From: Aliidiomarina sedimenti
GTDB lineage: Bacteria > Pseudomonadota > Gammaproteobacteria > Enterobacterales > Alteromonadaceae
Assembly: GCF_003986955.1 (NCBI RefSeq)
Contig: NZ_PIPN01000001.1
Span: forward strand, 186,001 to 250,000
DNA length: 64,000 bases
Direction: 5' to 3'
The notes beneath the pieces are model-generated. The model saw only the letters and a program-made list of their open reading frames with translations. It was not told the origin of the DNA and did not search any database. Position 1 is the first letter of the stretch. Every line of letters starts with the position of its first letter. Shown here piece by piece: positions 55,089-63,500 of the stretch. The position numbers were made by a program, and so were the translations under genes.

Positions 55089-56633
55089 TTGCTAACACTG
55101 AAGCATTCGACGGACAGTGCGCATGATCAGTTTCCTGATGTTAAAGCTGGCGAAGTCCATGCCGTATCGGTGCTCTCTAAACAACGTGCATTTCAGTTAG
55201 CGGAATTCATTGCCGTTCAACAACCCAGCCTGGTTATTTCGCCGTGGCATGACGAGCGAAATGACGAACCTGATGCGTTATCAGCCAACTGCACCCTCGC
55301 CACATGGAAGTACACCAAGCGCCTCAAAACCAGCTCGATCCGACGCTCGTTAGAGGTGTTAAGTAAAGGGCTCGAAGCCATCGTTTATATTATCGAGAAA
55401 CAGGCCTCTGATGAGGCACCGGCCAGGCTGCAAATGGTGGTACAGGGTGAGCTGGCGCAATTTGCCCGGCGTCATATGCTACCGGTGGTGGTCCTCTTAG
55501 TCGACTTTCCCCTTGATCAGGTGCGTACCGCACTGATAACCCCGCTAAGCCAGCTTACCAGCGTGCAGTCAATCGAACCGGCTGAACACGGCGACGACTG
55601 GCTGGTTCATTACTGGTTTAGCCATGGTCGCGTATTGCAGTTTGATATTGATGTACTGGATGAATCCGCCAGCGCTGAAGCGGCTGGAACAACCTCGTCA
55701 CACGCTGCAGCCCATGAGCCGGTGTTGCTTGGAAACCGTGCGCCTAGGTATGCAGTGGCGGACGCACTGGCGAGCACTGAATCGCTGCCGAAAGAATGGC
55801 GGGTGATCGAGTCCTATAACGATATTCAGGATTACATCGAGCCCGGGGTCGATGGCGTTATTTTACTGCCTTTTACTAAGCATTCAGAAATACAAACACT
55901 GCTTAAGACCGTGCATGGGATCCGAAAGTACGCCGGACCTTACTGGAAAATTGTCATTCGCGAGCGCAACTCAAGCGTTCGTTTGTATGAAGAAAAAGTC
56001 TTGCTGCAAGCCGGGGTGACCCTGGTGGTGCCGCAGCAACTGCCACTGAATCGTCTGTTGAGTCTGGTCGAGTCAGTGTCGGGCTGGAAATTTGAGCAGC
56101 GCCTGGCGACCCTGGAAACACTCAGTGGCCGGCTTAAGGTGTCATCGTACAAAGGGTATCTGGAAGCAGCCGAATTCTTTCAGGTGGTGCCTCAAATAGC
56201 CCAGCGCAATGCCGCTTACAAATTGGATTTCTCATTAATTTTTGCCCATCCCGCTGCAGGGGTTAGCAGCTCAGAGATCCTCTCGCGCTGTAAGATCCAG
56301 CGTGAGGGTGATCTGATAACCAGCACCCGGGAGGGGGTTTATATTTTCCTGCCCGCGTGTCGCGCAAACGATGTCGACAAAGTTCTGTTTAGCTTGTTCA
56401 GCATGCCGGTGTCTCATCTTTTCTCGGGGGAAGACAGAGCACAGTCGCTGCATGCCGTGCAGTTTATCTGTGAACGGGCGCTGCAGGCAGAACGGGCTTT
56501 GCCAAGTAAACCCATGCCTGTGTTAGCCTTGTCAGACGACGAGGATTCCCGGCGTACTCTGTTCTACCCGCAGCCAGCTCCGGTTTCGTCAATTCAGCTG
56601 CGCAAAAAAGGGGGCGGCAATGCTACCAATTGA
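55089..56633 (+). CDS. bcsE: c-di-GMP-binding protein BcsE
   Basis: BcsE binds c-di-GMP and raises cellulose output. The start is TTG at 55089, chosen because AAGGAG lies six bases before it and no better ATG exists. Of 514 residues, the C-terminal third is the GIL domain with the nucleotide-binding RxGD motif in CKIQREGDLITSTREGVYIFLPAC. The N-terminal part is a degenerate receiver/NTPase-like region that contacts BcsR/BcsQ in E. coli. Its end overlaps bcsF by 14 bases. Confidence 0.88.
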   Translation: MLTLKHSTDSAHDQFPDVKAGEVHAVSVLSKQRAFQLAEFIAVQQPSLVISPWHDERNDEPDALSANCTLATWKYTKRLKTSSIRRSLEVLSKGLEAIVYIIEKQASDEAPARLQMVVQGELAQFARRHMLPVVVLLVDFPLDQVRTALITPLSQLTSVQSIEPAEHGDDWLVHYWFSHGRVLQFDIDVLDESASAEAAGTTSSHAAAHEPVLLGNRAPRYAVADALASTESLPKEWRVIESYNDIQDYIEPGVDGVILLPFTKHSEIQTLLKTVHGIRKYAGPYWKIVIRERNSSVRLYEEKVLLQAGVTLVVPQQLPLNRLLSLVESVSGWKFEQRLATLETLSGRLKVSSYKGYLEAAEFFQVVPQIAQRNAAYKLDFSLIFAHPAAGVSSSEILSRCKIQREGDLITSTREGVYIFLPACRANDVDKVLFSLFSMPVSHLFSGEDRAQSLHAVQFICERALQAERALPSKPMPVLALSDDEDSRRTLFYPQPAPVSSIQLRKKGGGNATN

Positions 56634-56802
56634 TCTGGTGATGGTATTGGTTGTACTGGCTTTTGGTTGCGGTATTTTGTTTTTTGTTCTGCTCAAAGCA
56701 ATTAGCGCCCGGGTCTGGCGCCGGAACTGGGCGCTGCTGACCATGAATCGCCACTTCCGTGTAAAAAAAAGATATAGCAACAAAGAAGGACGTTCCGAAT
56801 GA
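56620..56802 (+). CDS. bcsF: Cellulose biosynthesis protein BcsF
   Basis: The 60-residue protein has one membrane helix (about 4-27; LVMVLVVLAFGCGILFFVLL) followed by a basic cytoplasmic tail, the expected size and layout of BcsF, which recruits BcsE to the membrane and connects it with BcsG. It overlaps bcsE by 14 bases and bcsG by four (ATGA), supporting coupled translation. Confidence 0.9.
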   Translation: MLPIDLVMVLVVLAFGCGILFFVLLKAISARVWRRNWALLTMNRHFRVKKRYSNKEGRSE

Positions 56803-58454
56803 CCAGCCATTCACCCGCTGCTTTTCGACGTGAGCTTGTGGATGCAGGCTGGCCGCTACTTTCCATCGGCGGTTGGAGCTTTTACTTCCTGCTTAAGGCG
56901 GTACTGGCGTTTACCGACAACATCGAACTGATGCTGTGGGAGAACCTGGCGTTAATTGCTGTTCTGCTGGTTCCGATTGAACGCAAATGGCTGCGCTATA
57001 CACGGCATGTGCTAATGGCGGTGTTAGCCGTTGCTGTGTTGTATCAGGAAAGCTTTCTGCCGCCGTTTGAGCGACTGACCGCGCAGTGGGACTTTGTCAG
57101 CGGCTTTACCTTCGGCTATCAGCTCGAATTGCTGCTGCGCTTTGTCGATGCACAGGTCGTCGCCGCAATGCTGGTTTTCGCCATTATTTACTGGTACCTG
57201 AGTAAGCTGCTCAACCTGACGACCGTTTCCATTGTCGCTATTCTCGGCGTGAGTCTGTGGGGGCCTAATCAGTCTCAGGTGTTTGTCACCGCCTCTGAAC
57301 AAACCGAGGACGATGCTGGCGCTTCAGAGCAAAATACCGGGCAGAGTGCCGGCCAAAGTACCGGAAAAAACCGCGAGAAAAATCAGGATGAAACAAATAC
57401 ACCTGATCAGGCGTTGCAACAATTCTATCAACAGCAGCAGGATCTGGCCTGGAGCGATCAGGTAAACGCACCTGAAGACGGCGTCGATGTATTGTTGCTT
57501 AATATCTGTTCGTTATCGTGGCAGGACTTAGAAATTAGCGGCCTGAGTGACCATCCGGTGCTGACAGGGTCTGATCTGACCTTTACCAACTACTACAGTG
57601 GCAGTTCCTATTCTGGTCCTTCAACCTTGCGTTTAATGCGCGGCGCCTGTGGCCATGAACCTCATAATGGGCTGTTTACGGAGGACTCATCGTGCGCTTT
57701 AGGGTCGATGTTTGCCGACGAACAGTGGGATCAGCAGGTGGTGATGAACCATCACGGTGACTTTGACGACTACCTCGACATGGTGCGCCAATACGGGCAG
57801 TTGCAGGAGGCTGCATTTTACCCACTGCAAGACGTTCCGCAAACCATGCTCGGTTTTGACCAGATGCCAGTGTATTCGGACGCCCACCTGTTAAATCAGT
57901 GGCAGTCGGAGCGGGCAGGGAGCGGCTCAGGCTTTACCCTGTACAACTCGGTTAGTTTGCACGACGGCAATCAGTTGTTTGGTTTCCGCGGTAATTCGAT
58001 GGCCAGTTATCGGGAGCGGGCTGAACAGTTACTGGATGATATTCAGGAGCTCTACGACCGGGTTGAGGCGAGCGGTAAGCCGACCATTATTGTGATGGTG
58101 CCTGAACATGGTGCAGGCCTGCAGGGCGACCGTTTCCAGGTTCCAGGCATGCGTGAAATTCCTAGCCCGGCTTTGACCCATGTGCCAGTGACCGTGCAGT
58201 TTTTCGGTATGCCAGTTGAAGGTGACGGCGTTCGCTTCGAACCCGTAACAGGCCCTTCAGCCGTGGCGAGCCTGGTGCAGCAGGCAGTGGACCAGTTAAA
58301 CGGCGAACCGCAGCCGCTGAACTTAAATGAGCTGAGTCGTAATCTACCCACCTCGAAGGTAATCAGCGAAAATGACCAGGCCATTATGTTCGAGTTTCAG
58401 TCGGAAATTCTAATTCAAACCTCGGCTGGCAACTGGGTTCGCTATGCAAGGTAA
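56799..58454 (+). CDS. bcsG: Cellulose phosphoethanolamine transferase BcsG
   Basis: BcsG transfers phosphoethanolamine from lipid to nascent cellulose. The 551 residues show about five N-terminal helices (18-165), a polar Gln/Asn-rich linker (about 167-225), and a zinc-dependent alkaline-phosphatase-fold domain: Asn/Cys metal region VLLLNICSLSW, nucleophile Ser in NYYSGSSYSGPSTLRLMRG, and Glu-His in MVPEHGAG near residue 430. Its presence with bcsE and bcsF marks this as a type II bcs cluster making modified cellulose. Confidence 0.93.
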   Translation: MTSHSPAAFRRELVDAGWPLLSIGGWSFYFLLKAVLAFTDNIELMLWENLALIAVLLVPIERKWLRYTRHVLMAVLAVAVLYQESFLPPFERLTAQWDFVSGFTFGYQLELLLRFVDAQVVAAMLVFAIIYWYLSKLLNLTTVSIVAILGVSLWGPNQSQVFVTASEQTEDDAGASEQNTGQSAGQSTGKNREKNQDETNTPDQALQQFYQQQQDLAWSDQVNAPEDGVDVLLLNICSLSWQDLEISGLSDHPVLTGSDLTFTNYYSGSSYSGPSTLRLMRGACGHEPHNGLFTEDSSCALGSMFADEQWDQQVVMNHHGDFDDYLDMVRQYGQLQEAAFYPLQDVPQTMLGFDQMPVYSDAHLLNQWQSERAGSGSGFTLYNSVSLHDGNQLFGFRGNSMASYRERAEQLLDDIQELYDRVEASGKPTIIVMVPEHGAGLQGDRFQVPGMREIPSPALTHVPVTVQFFGMPVEGDGVRFEPVTGPSAVASLVQQAVDQLNGEPQPLNLNELSRNLPTSKVISENDQAIMFEFQSEILIQTSAGNWVRYAR

Positions 58455-58475
58455 GCAACTAAGGGAGTTCGCATA

Positions 58476-59252
58476 ATGCAGTCGCAAACACCTGATAACA
58501 AGCAGCTAGATTGTCTGATTTTAACCGACAGCAACGGGCCGCTGGCAGAGGTCAGGGACGCCTTGCACGATGAAGGTCTGCAAACCCGCTGCGCTGACAG
58601 CCTGAGTGACTTTCAACGGCAAAGTTCAGAGCAAGTACCAGACCTGGTTCTGATTGACCTCGATTTACAAGGGCAACGAGTCAGCGCCAGTGACGAGCTA
58701 CTGTCGTTTAAAGAAGAAAACCCCGGAGTGCCTTGTTTCATGCTAAGTGAACGTGGTGATTTTAAATCACGTCTTGCTGCCGTTCGCGCCGGCGCCAGTT
58801 TCTTCTTTCAGGCACCGCTCAATACCGCGCAGTTAATTGAAAAAATACGTCAGGCCTGCGGCCAGAGCGAGCCCTCGCAACGGCTTATCGTTGTGCTTGA
58901 AGACGAGCCCGTACAGGCCGATCTGTATGGTGCCGTATTGAAAAGCGGCGGCTTTAACGTGGTCATCGCCGATGACCCGGAACAGGCGCTGCAATACCTG
59001 CTCGACAACGACGCCGGCCTGTTAATTACCGACGTCCACCTGCCCAAATGCTCCGGCCTTGAGTTCGGCCAGTTGCTACGCCAGCACGAAGCACTTGCAG
59101 ACTTACCAATCCTCTTCATGTCCAACGACACCGCCGTCGACATCAAGCTCGCCGCCCTAAGCATCGCCTTCGACGAATTCATCACCAAACCCATCGAACC
59201 CTGGCGCCTGCTGATGATCGTCGAAGCGCGAATGATGCGGCTCTACGGCTAA
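58476..59252 (+). CDS. Double receiver-domain response regulator
   Basis: The 258-residue protein consists of two receiver domains and nothing more. The first (about 8-130) keeps LVLIDLDLQG, but the Lys position reads FFFQAPL, so it may be inactive. The second (about 138-256) has LEDEPVQ, acceptor Asp in LLITDVHLPKC and Lys in FITKPIEPW. Proteins of this type usually continue into a GGDEF domain that makes c-di-GMP, the activator of BcsA and BcsE; here the stop comes at once, about 100 bases before leader B. It lies 21 bases after bcsG and is probably cotranscribed. Confidence 0.85.
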   Translation: MQSQTPDNKQLDCLILTDSNGPLAEVRDALHDEGLQTRCADSLSDFQRQSSEQVPDLVLIDLDLQGQRVSASDELLSFKEENPGVPCFMLSERGDFKSRLAAVRAGASFFFQAPLNTAQLIEKIRQACGQSEPSQRLIVVLEDEPVQADLYGAVLKSGGFNVVIADDPEQALQYLLDNDAGLLITDVHLPKCSGLEFGQLLRQHEALADLPILFMSNDTAVDIKLAALSIAFDEFITKPIEPWRLLMIVEARMMRLYG

Positions 59253-59290
59253 TCAGTCAGCCCGGCCTAACGTTGCTAACGCGTCGTAAA

Positions 59291-59316
59291 CTTTCCGGCA
59301 CCATTGCGCCGGAAAG
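59291..59316. terminator. Hairpin after the bcs plus-strand unit
   Basis: A perfect 9-bp stem (59291-59299 with 59308-59316) with an 8-base loop follows the double-receiver gene. There is no T tract, so termination is plausible but not certain. Confidence 0.5.
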
Positions 59317-59353
59317 CGGGCGCATTTGTGCTTGCCTGGTAAAAATAACTCTT

Positions 59354-59542
59354 GTAAGGTCAATACAATAAGAAAGCGTAGCCAGGGATATCAGGCATAG
59401 CGTAAAAGCAACACGAGCATGCTCAGATTGTTTTCCAAGGGAAAGAGCCTCCTCAGTAAAATCCTCTCGCTATTTCAATGACCCGCTGCCTTTTCCGCTC
59501 GAAAACCCGAGCTGGGGGGGTGTGCTGGCACACTATACAACT
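59354..59542 (+). repeat. Array leader copy B (attI-like)
   Basis: This is the second copy of the element at 34777-34967, with long identical blocks, the same order of conserved segments and nearly the same length (189 against 191 bp). It ends at GTTAAGG (59543-59549), and the R'' of the first attC downstream, CCTTAAC, is its exact reverse complement, so this is the real junction with cassette B1. The paired blocks ATAGCG/CGCTAT and TTTCC/GGAAA are kept, and the GAGC...GCTC hairpin is a perfect palindrome here. Confidence 0.75.
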
Positions 59543-59554
59543 GTTAAGGATATT

Positions 59555-59857
59555 ATGGTCAAGTTTGAGCTAGAGAGCGGAGAACAACTCCACGCAGAAG
59601 CCCCGGATACCTTTTGGATACCGCCATTGGATGCTAGACAGTCTCTTTCCTCAGGGGACATCGTAAAGCTTGTGTTCCGTATAGAAGAGGATGGTGAGGT
59701 CAACGTCGAGAGAATGTGGGTGGTGGTTCAAAAGGCAACCACAGAGGGGTACGTCGGTTTATTGGATAATGACCCATACTGCACTGATCGAATCCAGGCA
59801 GGCTTGGAGCTAGAATTTGCTCCAAAGCATATTATCGATATCTATGCTGACGACTGA
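59555..59857 (+). CDS. Cassette B1: DUF2314-like protein
   Basis: I start at ATG 59555; the ribosome site AAGGA lies at the very edge of the cassette, and the GTG at 59522 lies outside the cassette in the leader. The 100-residue protein contains TFWIPPLDARQSLSSGDIVKLVF, VERMWVVVQ, GYVGLLDNDPY and a final FAPKHIIDIYADD, which is the DUF2314 pattern (MWVEV, LDNxP, hydrophobic-x-I-D end). This family includes putative immunity-type small proteins; the role here is unknown. Confidence 0.75.
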   Translation: MVKFELESGEQLHAEAPDTFWIPPLDARQSLSSGDIVKLVFRIEEDGEVNVERMWVVVQKATTEGYVGLLDNDPYCTDRIQAGLELEFAPKHIIDIYADD

Positions 59858-59860
59858 CAT

Positions 59861-59946
59861 CCTTAACAAGGCCAGTCACGGCGACGTCTAACTACATTGC
59901 GGCTTCGCCTCCATTACGTAGCCGCGCGTGCTGAGGGGCGTTATGG
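59861..59946 (+). repeat. attC site of cassette B1
   Basis: R'' CCTTAAC (59861-59867) and R' GTTATGG (59940-59946) enclose an imperfect palindrome with GGCTTCGCCTCC at its centre. Length is 86 bp. Confidence 0.88.
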
Positions 59947-59949
59947 CAT

Positions 59950-60432
59950 ATGACTATGGAAAAAATTGTCAAAGGTCCTGATGACTGTAACGATGCTGAA
60001 CTCAAGTCATTTGAAAAATTGGTGACTGAGGGTGGAGAAGTTGCGTTGGCAGGTCTCCGACAAAGAATTCAACGCGCAGAGAAGCTTGTATTTATCAACG
60101 ATGGTGAATGCGTGGCTGTTGGGGCAATTAAGAACCCTAATGCCGGGTATAAAGCTCGTGTATTCGAAAAGTCGGGAGCTCCTGAGCCAGATAAGTATGA
60201 ATATGAGCTGGGCTGGCTTTATGTGTCGAAAGTAGCGAGAGGCCGAGGCTACGGGCGTGCTTTAATGGAGTCAATTAATGACTCGTTGTCTGGCAGAGCG
60301 TGTTTCGCCACGACTCGTGCGGATAATGCTTCTATGCATCATTTGTTCAGTCGATTTGGCTTTTCTAAGCTCGGGCAGCCATACCAAAGCGAAAATGGAA
60401 GTTATTCTCTTGTACTCTACGCAAAGCCATAA
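59950..60432 (+). CDS. Cassette B2: GNAT family acetyltransferase
   Basis: The 160-residue protein shows the GNAT fold: ECVAVGAIKNPN (strand 3), ELGWLYVSKVARGRGYGRALMESI with the acetyl-CoA pyrophosphate loop (V..xxRGRGYG, R/Q-x-x-G-x-G/A), and CFATTRADNASMHHLFSRFGFSKLG, the closing motif. It transfers an acetyl group to an unknown amine; GNAT genes are frequent cassette cargo. The ATG at 59956 is an alternative start. The stop lies in its attC. Confidence 0.88.
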   Translation: MTMEKIVKGPDDCNDAELKSFEKLVTEGGEVALAGLRQRIQRAEKLVFINDGECVAVGAIKNPNAGYKARVFEKSGAPEPDKYEYELGWLYVSKVARGRGYGRALMESINDSLSGRACFATTRADNASMHHLFSRFGFSKLGQPYQSENGSYSLVLYAKP

Positions 60433-60484
60433 CAAGGCCAGGCACAGCGACGGCTTTTCCGTTACGGCTGAAGTAGCGTCTAGT
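60427..60484 (+). repeat. attC site of cassette B2 (degenerate)
   Basis: R'' CCATAAC (60427-60433) is intact and matches its cassette junction, but the right end reads GTCTAGT (60478-60484) instead of a GTT core, and the inner arms pair poorly. It marks the probable end of array B. Confidence 0.65.
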
Positions 60485-60547
60485 TGATGCGAATGCATTT
60501 TGCTAGAACAATCAAATAAACCAAGATAAAAGTGGATTACACAAGAA

Positions 60548-63500
60548 ATGGCAGCGGATGGAAAACAGCTCAGTAACCCTTTTTCGACAGGGAATGGTGG
60601 CCCAAGATTTGAAGCCAATATTCAGGCCACATTTGTTACCTTGATGCTAAGTGGTGGTTACGCTCCCTGCCTGCCATCATGGCCAATTGTGGAAATAAAG
60701 TTACAGGGCGCAGTAGCAGGCTATGCCACAGATGATCTGATAGTTTTCGTTGAAAACCCGGCAAACAATGATCGTCGACGGTTGCTTGGTCAGGTAAAGA
60801 ACTCGATAGCAATTACCGCCAAGAGCACATTATTTTCTGAGGTTATTCGAGCAGCTTGGAAGGATTTTAATAACGCCAATGTTTTTACTAAAGGAAAGGA
60901 CGTAATTGCTCTGATTACGGGGCCAATCAATGCCACCGACACCGATGGGGTTAATGGGCTATTAGAGCAAGCACGCCATACACGTGACGCTGATGAGTTT
61001 TTAACTCAAGTCGAACGGGCTAATTTTTGTTCAGAGAATGTAAGGAATAAACTGGCTGCATTTAAAGCTCAACTCAAAGTCGCTAATAAAGGCAATGATG
61101 TTGAAGAGCAGGACTTATATGAATTCCTTAAACATTTTCACTTACTTGGTTATGACCTTGCGAAAAAGGGAAGTATCGTTTCGTCACTTTTGCAATCGCA
61201 TATTGCACAATTCAATAAGGATATTCCCGATAAGATTTGGTACCAGATAGTCACGGAAGTACAGGATTTTAACCAGTATGCAGGGACAATTACTTTCGAT
61301 ACCCTATCTGATGATTTGCTCGAACATTTTAGAGAGCCTGAGATCGCATACATTCCTAAAGAGTTTGCCAAGGAAAAAGTAGTAGTTCACCGGACAGTAC
61401 AGCCAATCGCAACTGATTGGAATCTGCACGCTTGTGCTCAAAAGTTAGCAGTTGCAAATCTAATCGGCAGCTGGAATGAAAGTAGTAAGGATGATATTGA
61501 GGTTGTCACGCAGATTATTAGAGAGGATTACAGCAGCTGGATAGCGGGTCTGAGAGAGACATTACATGTCCATGATTGTCCGTTATCTTATAAAAATGGC
61601 GTATGGCGCTTCAAAGATCGTTTAAAGTCTTGGCAAGAGTTAGGAAGCAGGCTTTTTGACGATCACTTAGATACTTTTAAGGCCGTTGCACTAGAGGTTC
61701 TCCGAATTGACGACCCTTCTTTTGAGCTACCTGGTGAAAAACGATATGCCGCTGCCATCTACGGTAAAGTGCTACCGCATTCTGGAAATATACGTGAGGG
61801 CTTGGCAGTAGCGTTAGCACTCATTGGTAGCCAAGCAGCTTCATTAACTAATTGTACCCAGGGCAAGGCAGGTGAAATAGCGGCGTTATCAGTGCGTGAA
61901 TTATTGGATGAAAGCGATTGGATCCGCTGGGGCAGTCTCAATAGCTTACTACCAAGCCTTTCTGAAGCGTGTCCAGACGAGTTTCTATCGGTTGTAGAAA
62001 GCTCTATCGCTGCCACACCTTCGCCCTTTGAAAAGTTATTTGAGCAAGAAGACACGGTTTTTTCCGGCAGAAACTATATTACTGGTCTTTTATGGGCGCT
62101 TGAGGGAATCGCTTGGGAGGAAGCTTACTTGAGCCGCACTGCCGTTGCTTTAGCAGAAATAGCATCACATGACCCCGGAGGTAACTGGGCAAACAGTCCT
62201 GGCAATTCACTGACAGATATTTTTCTTCCTTGGATGCCGCATACATTAGCGTCAGTTGAGAAACGACAAGCAGCACTTAAGACCATCTGCTTTGAGCAGC
62301 CCGAAGTGGCCTGGAGGTTGCTGGAGAGCCTGCTTCCAAAGCAACATTTAACAACTTCAGGTACTCATAAACCGAACTGGAGAAAAACGATACCTGAAGA
62401 CTGGAAGAAAGGTGTTACGAATGGAGAGTATTGGGAGCAGTCTCGATTTTGTGCTGAGTTGCTTGTTGAGCAAGCAGGTAGTGATCTCGTCAAACTCACG
62501 TCTTTGGTGGGTAACTATGATCATTTGCCACCGCCTGCCTCTGAAGCATTGAGAGATAAGCTAAAATCTGACTATTGCTTAAACCTCCCTGAGCAAGAGC
62601 GTATGCCGCTCTGGACGGCATTATGCAAATTGATTGCGCACCACCGCCGTTTTCCTGATGCTAGTTGGTCGTTGGGGGATGAGTATTTGCTTCCAATCGA
62701 GGAAATAGGCAGGCAACTTGCGCCCCAAAGTCCAACTCTCCTCCATACACGCCTGTTCTCAGACGCTGATTCTTATCTCTATGAAGGTGATGGGGATTGG
62801 GAAGAAGAGCAAGAGAAACTATTCCAAATACGAAAAGCTGCCATAGGGGATATCCTGAGTGAAGGGGGTCTCCCTCTGGTATTAAAGTTTGCTTCGTCGG
62901 TTCCTAATGCCCACCTTGTGGGTGACGTTTTGGCGGATATGGATCAACCTGAGTTTGATGCAGAGCTATTACCTGCTTTGTTACGTAAGGCAGATCAAAA
63001 ACTTTGGTCTTTAGTTGCGGCCTACGCATGGCGTCGCAGGTTCATGGGCAACTGGCAGTGGTTTGATGATATTAACAAGGTAGGCTGGGAGCCAAAACAG
63101 ATAGCCTTACTGTTGTGCGCTTTGCCATTTGATAAACATGCCTGGGATAGAGCAGCACAGTTGCTTGGTGAAAACGAAGGTGAGTACTGGAGTATTACAA
63201 GCGCTCATACCTATCAGACAGAGGACGATACCGAATATGCTCTCAGGAAGCTGCTTGAATTCGGACGTCCAAATGCTGTGATAGATGGTCTCAGCAGAGA
63301 CTTATTTAAGAAGAAAGATATAAACACGGACTTAGCGTGTGATGCTCTGTTGTCGCTGGTCCAAACTGAAGAACTTACCCGAGGAATTGACGGGTACCAA
63401 ATCACCAAAATAATTAAAGCTCTTCAAGAGAATGGTGCTACCGATCAAGATAAGCTCTTTCATGTTGAATGGGCATATGTGTCTTTGCTTGACAGGCACA

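Larger units (their letters stand above)
59543..60484 (+). mobile_element. Integron cassette array B (two cassettes, no integrase in window)
   Basis: Two cassettes in the same orientation follow leader B. Both pass the internal test: CCTTAAC matches the GTTAAGG junction of B1, and CCATAAC matches the GTTATGG junction of B2. The last attC is degenerate. The array lies about 16 kb from array A, separated by the cellulose cluster. Confidence 0.88.

Noticed and set aside
59522-59554. GTG start for the DUF2314-like gene
   Set aside because: It lies outside the cassette, in the leader; ATG 59555 has a proper ribosome site inside the cassette.
60271-60618. 115-residue open frame on minus
   Set aside because: It is antisense to the GNAT gene and its attC, with no protein-like pattern.
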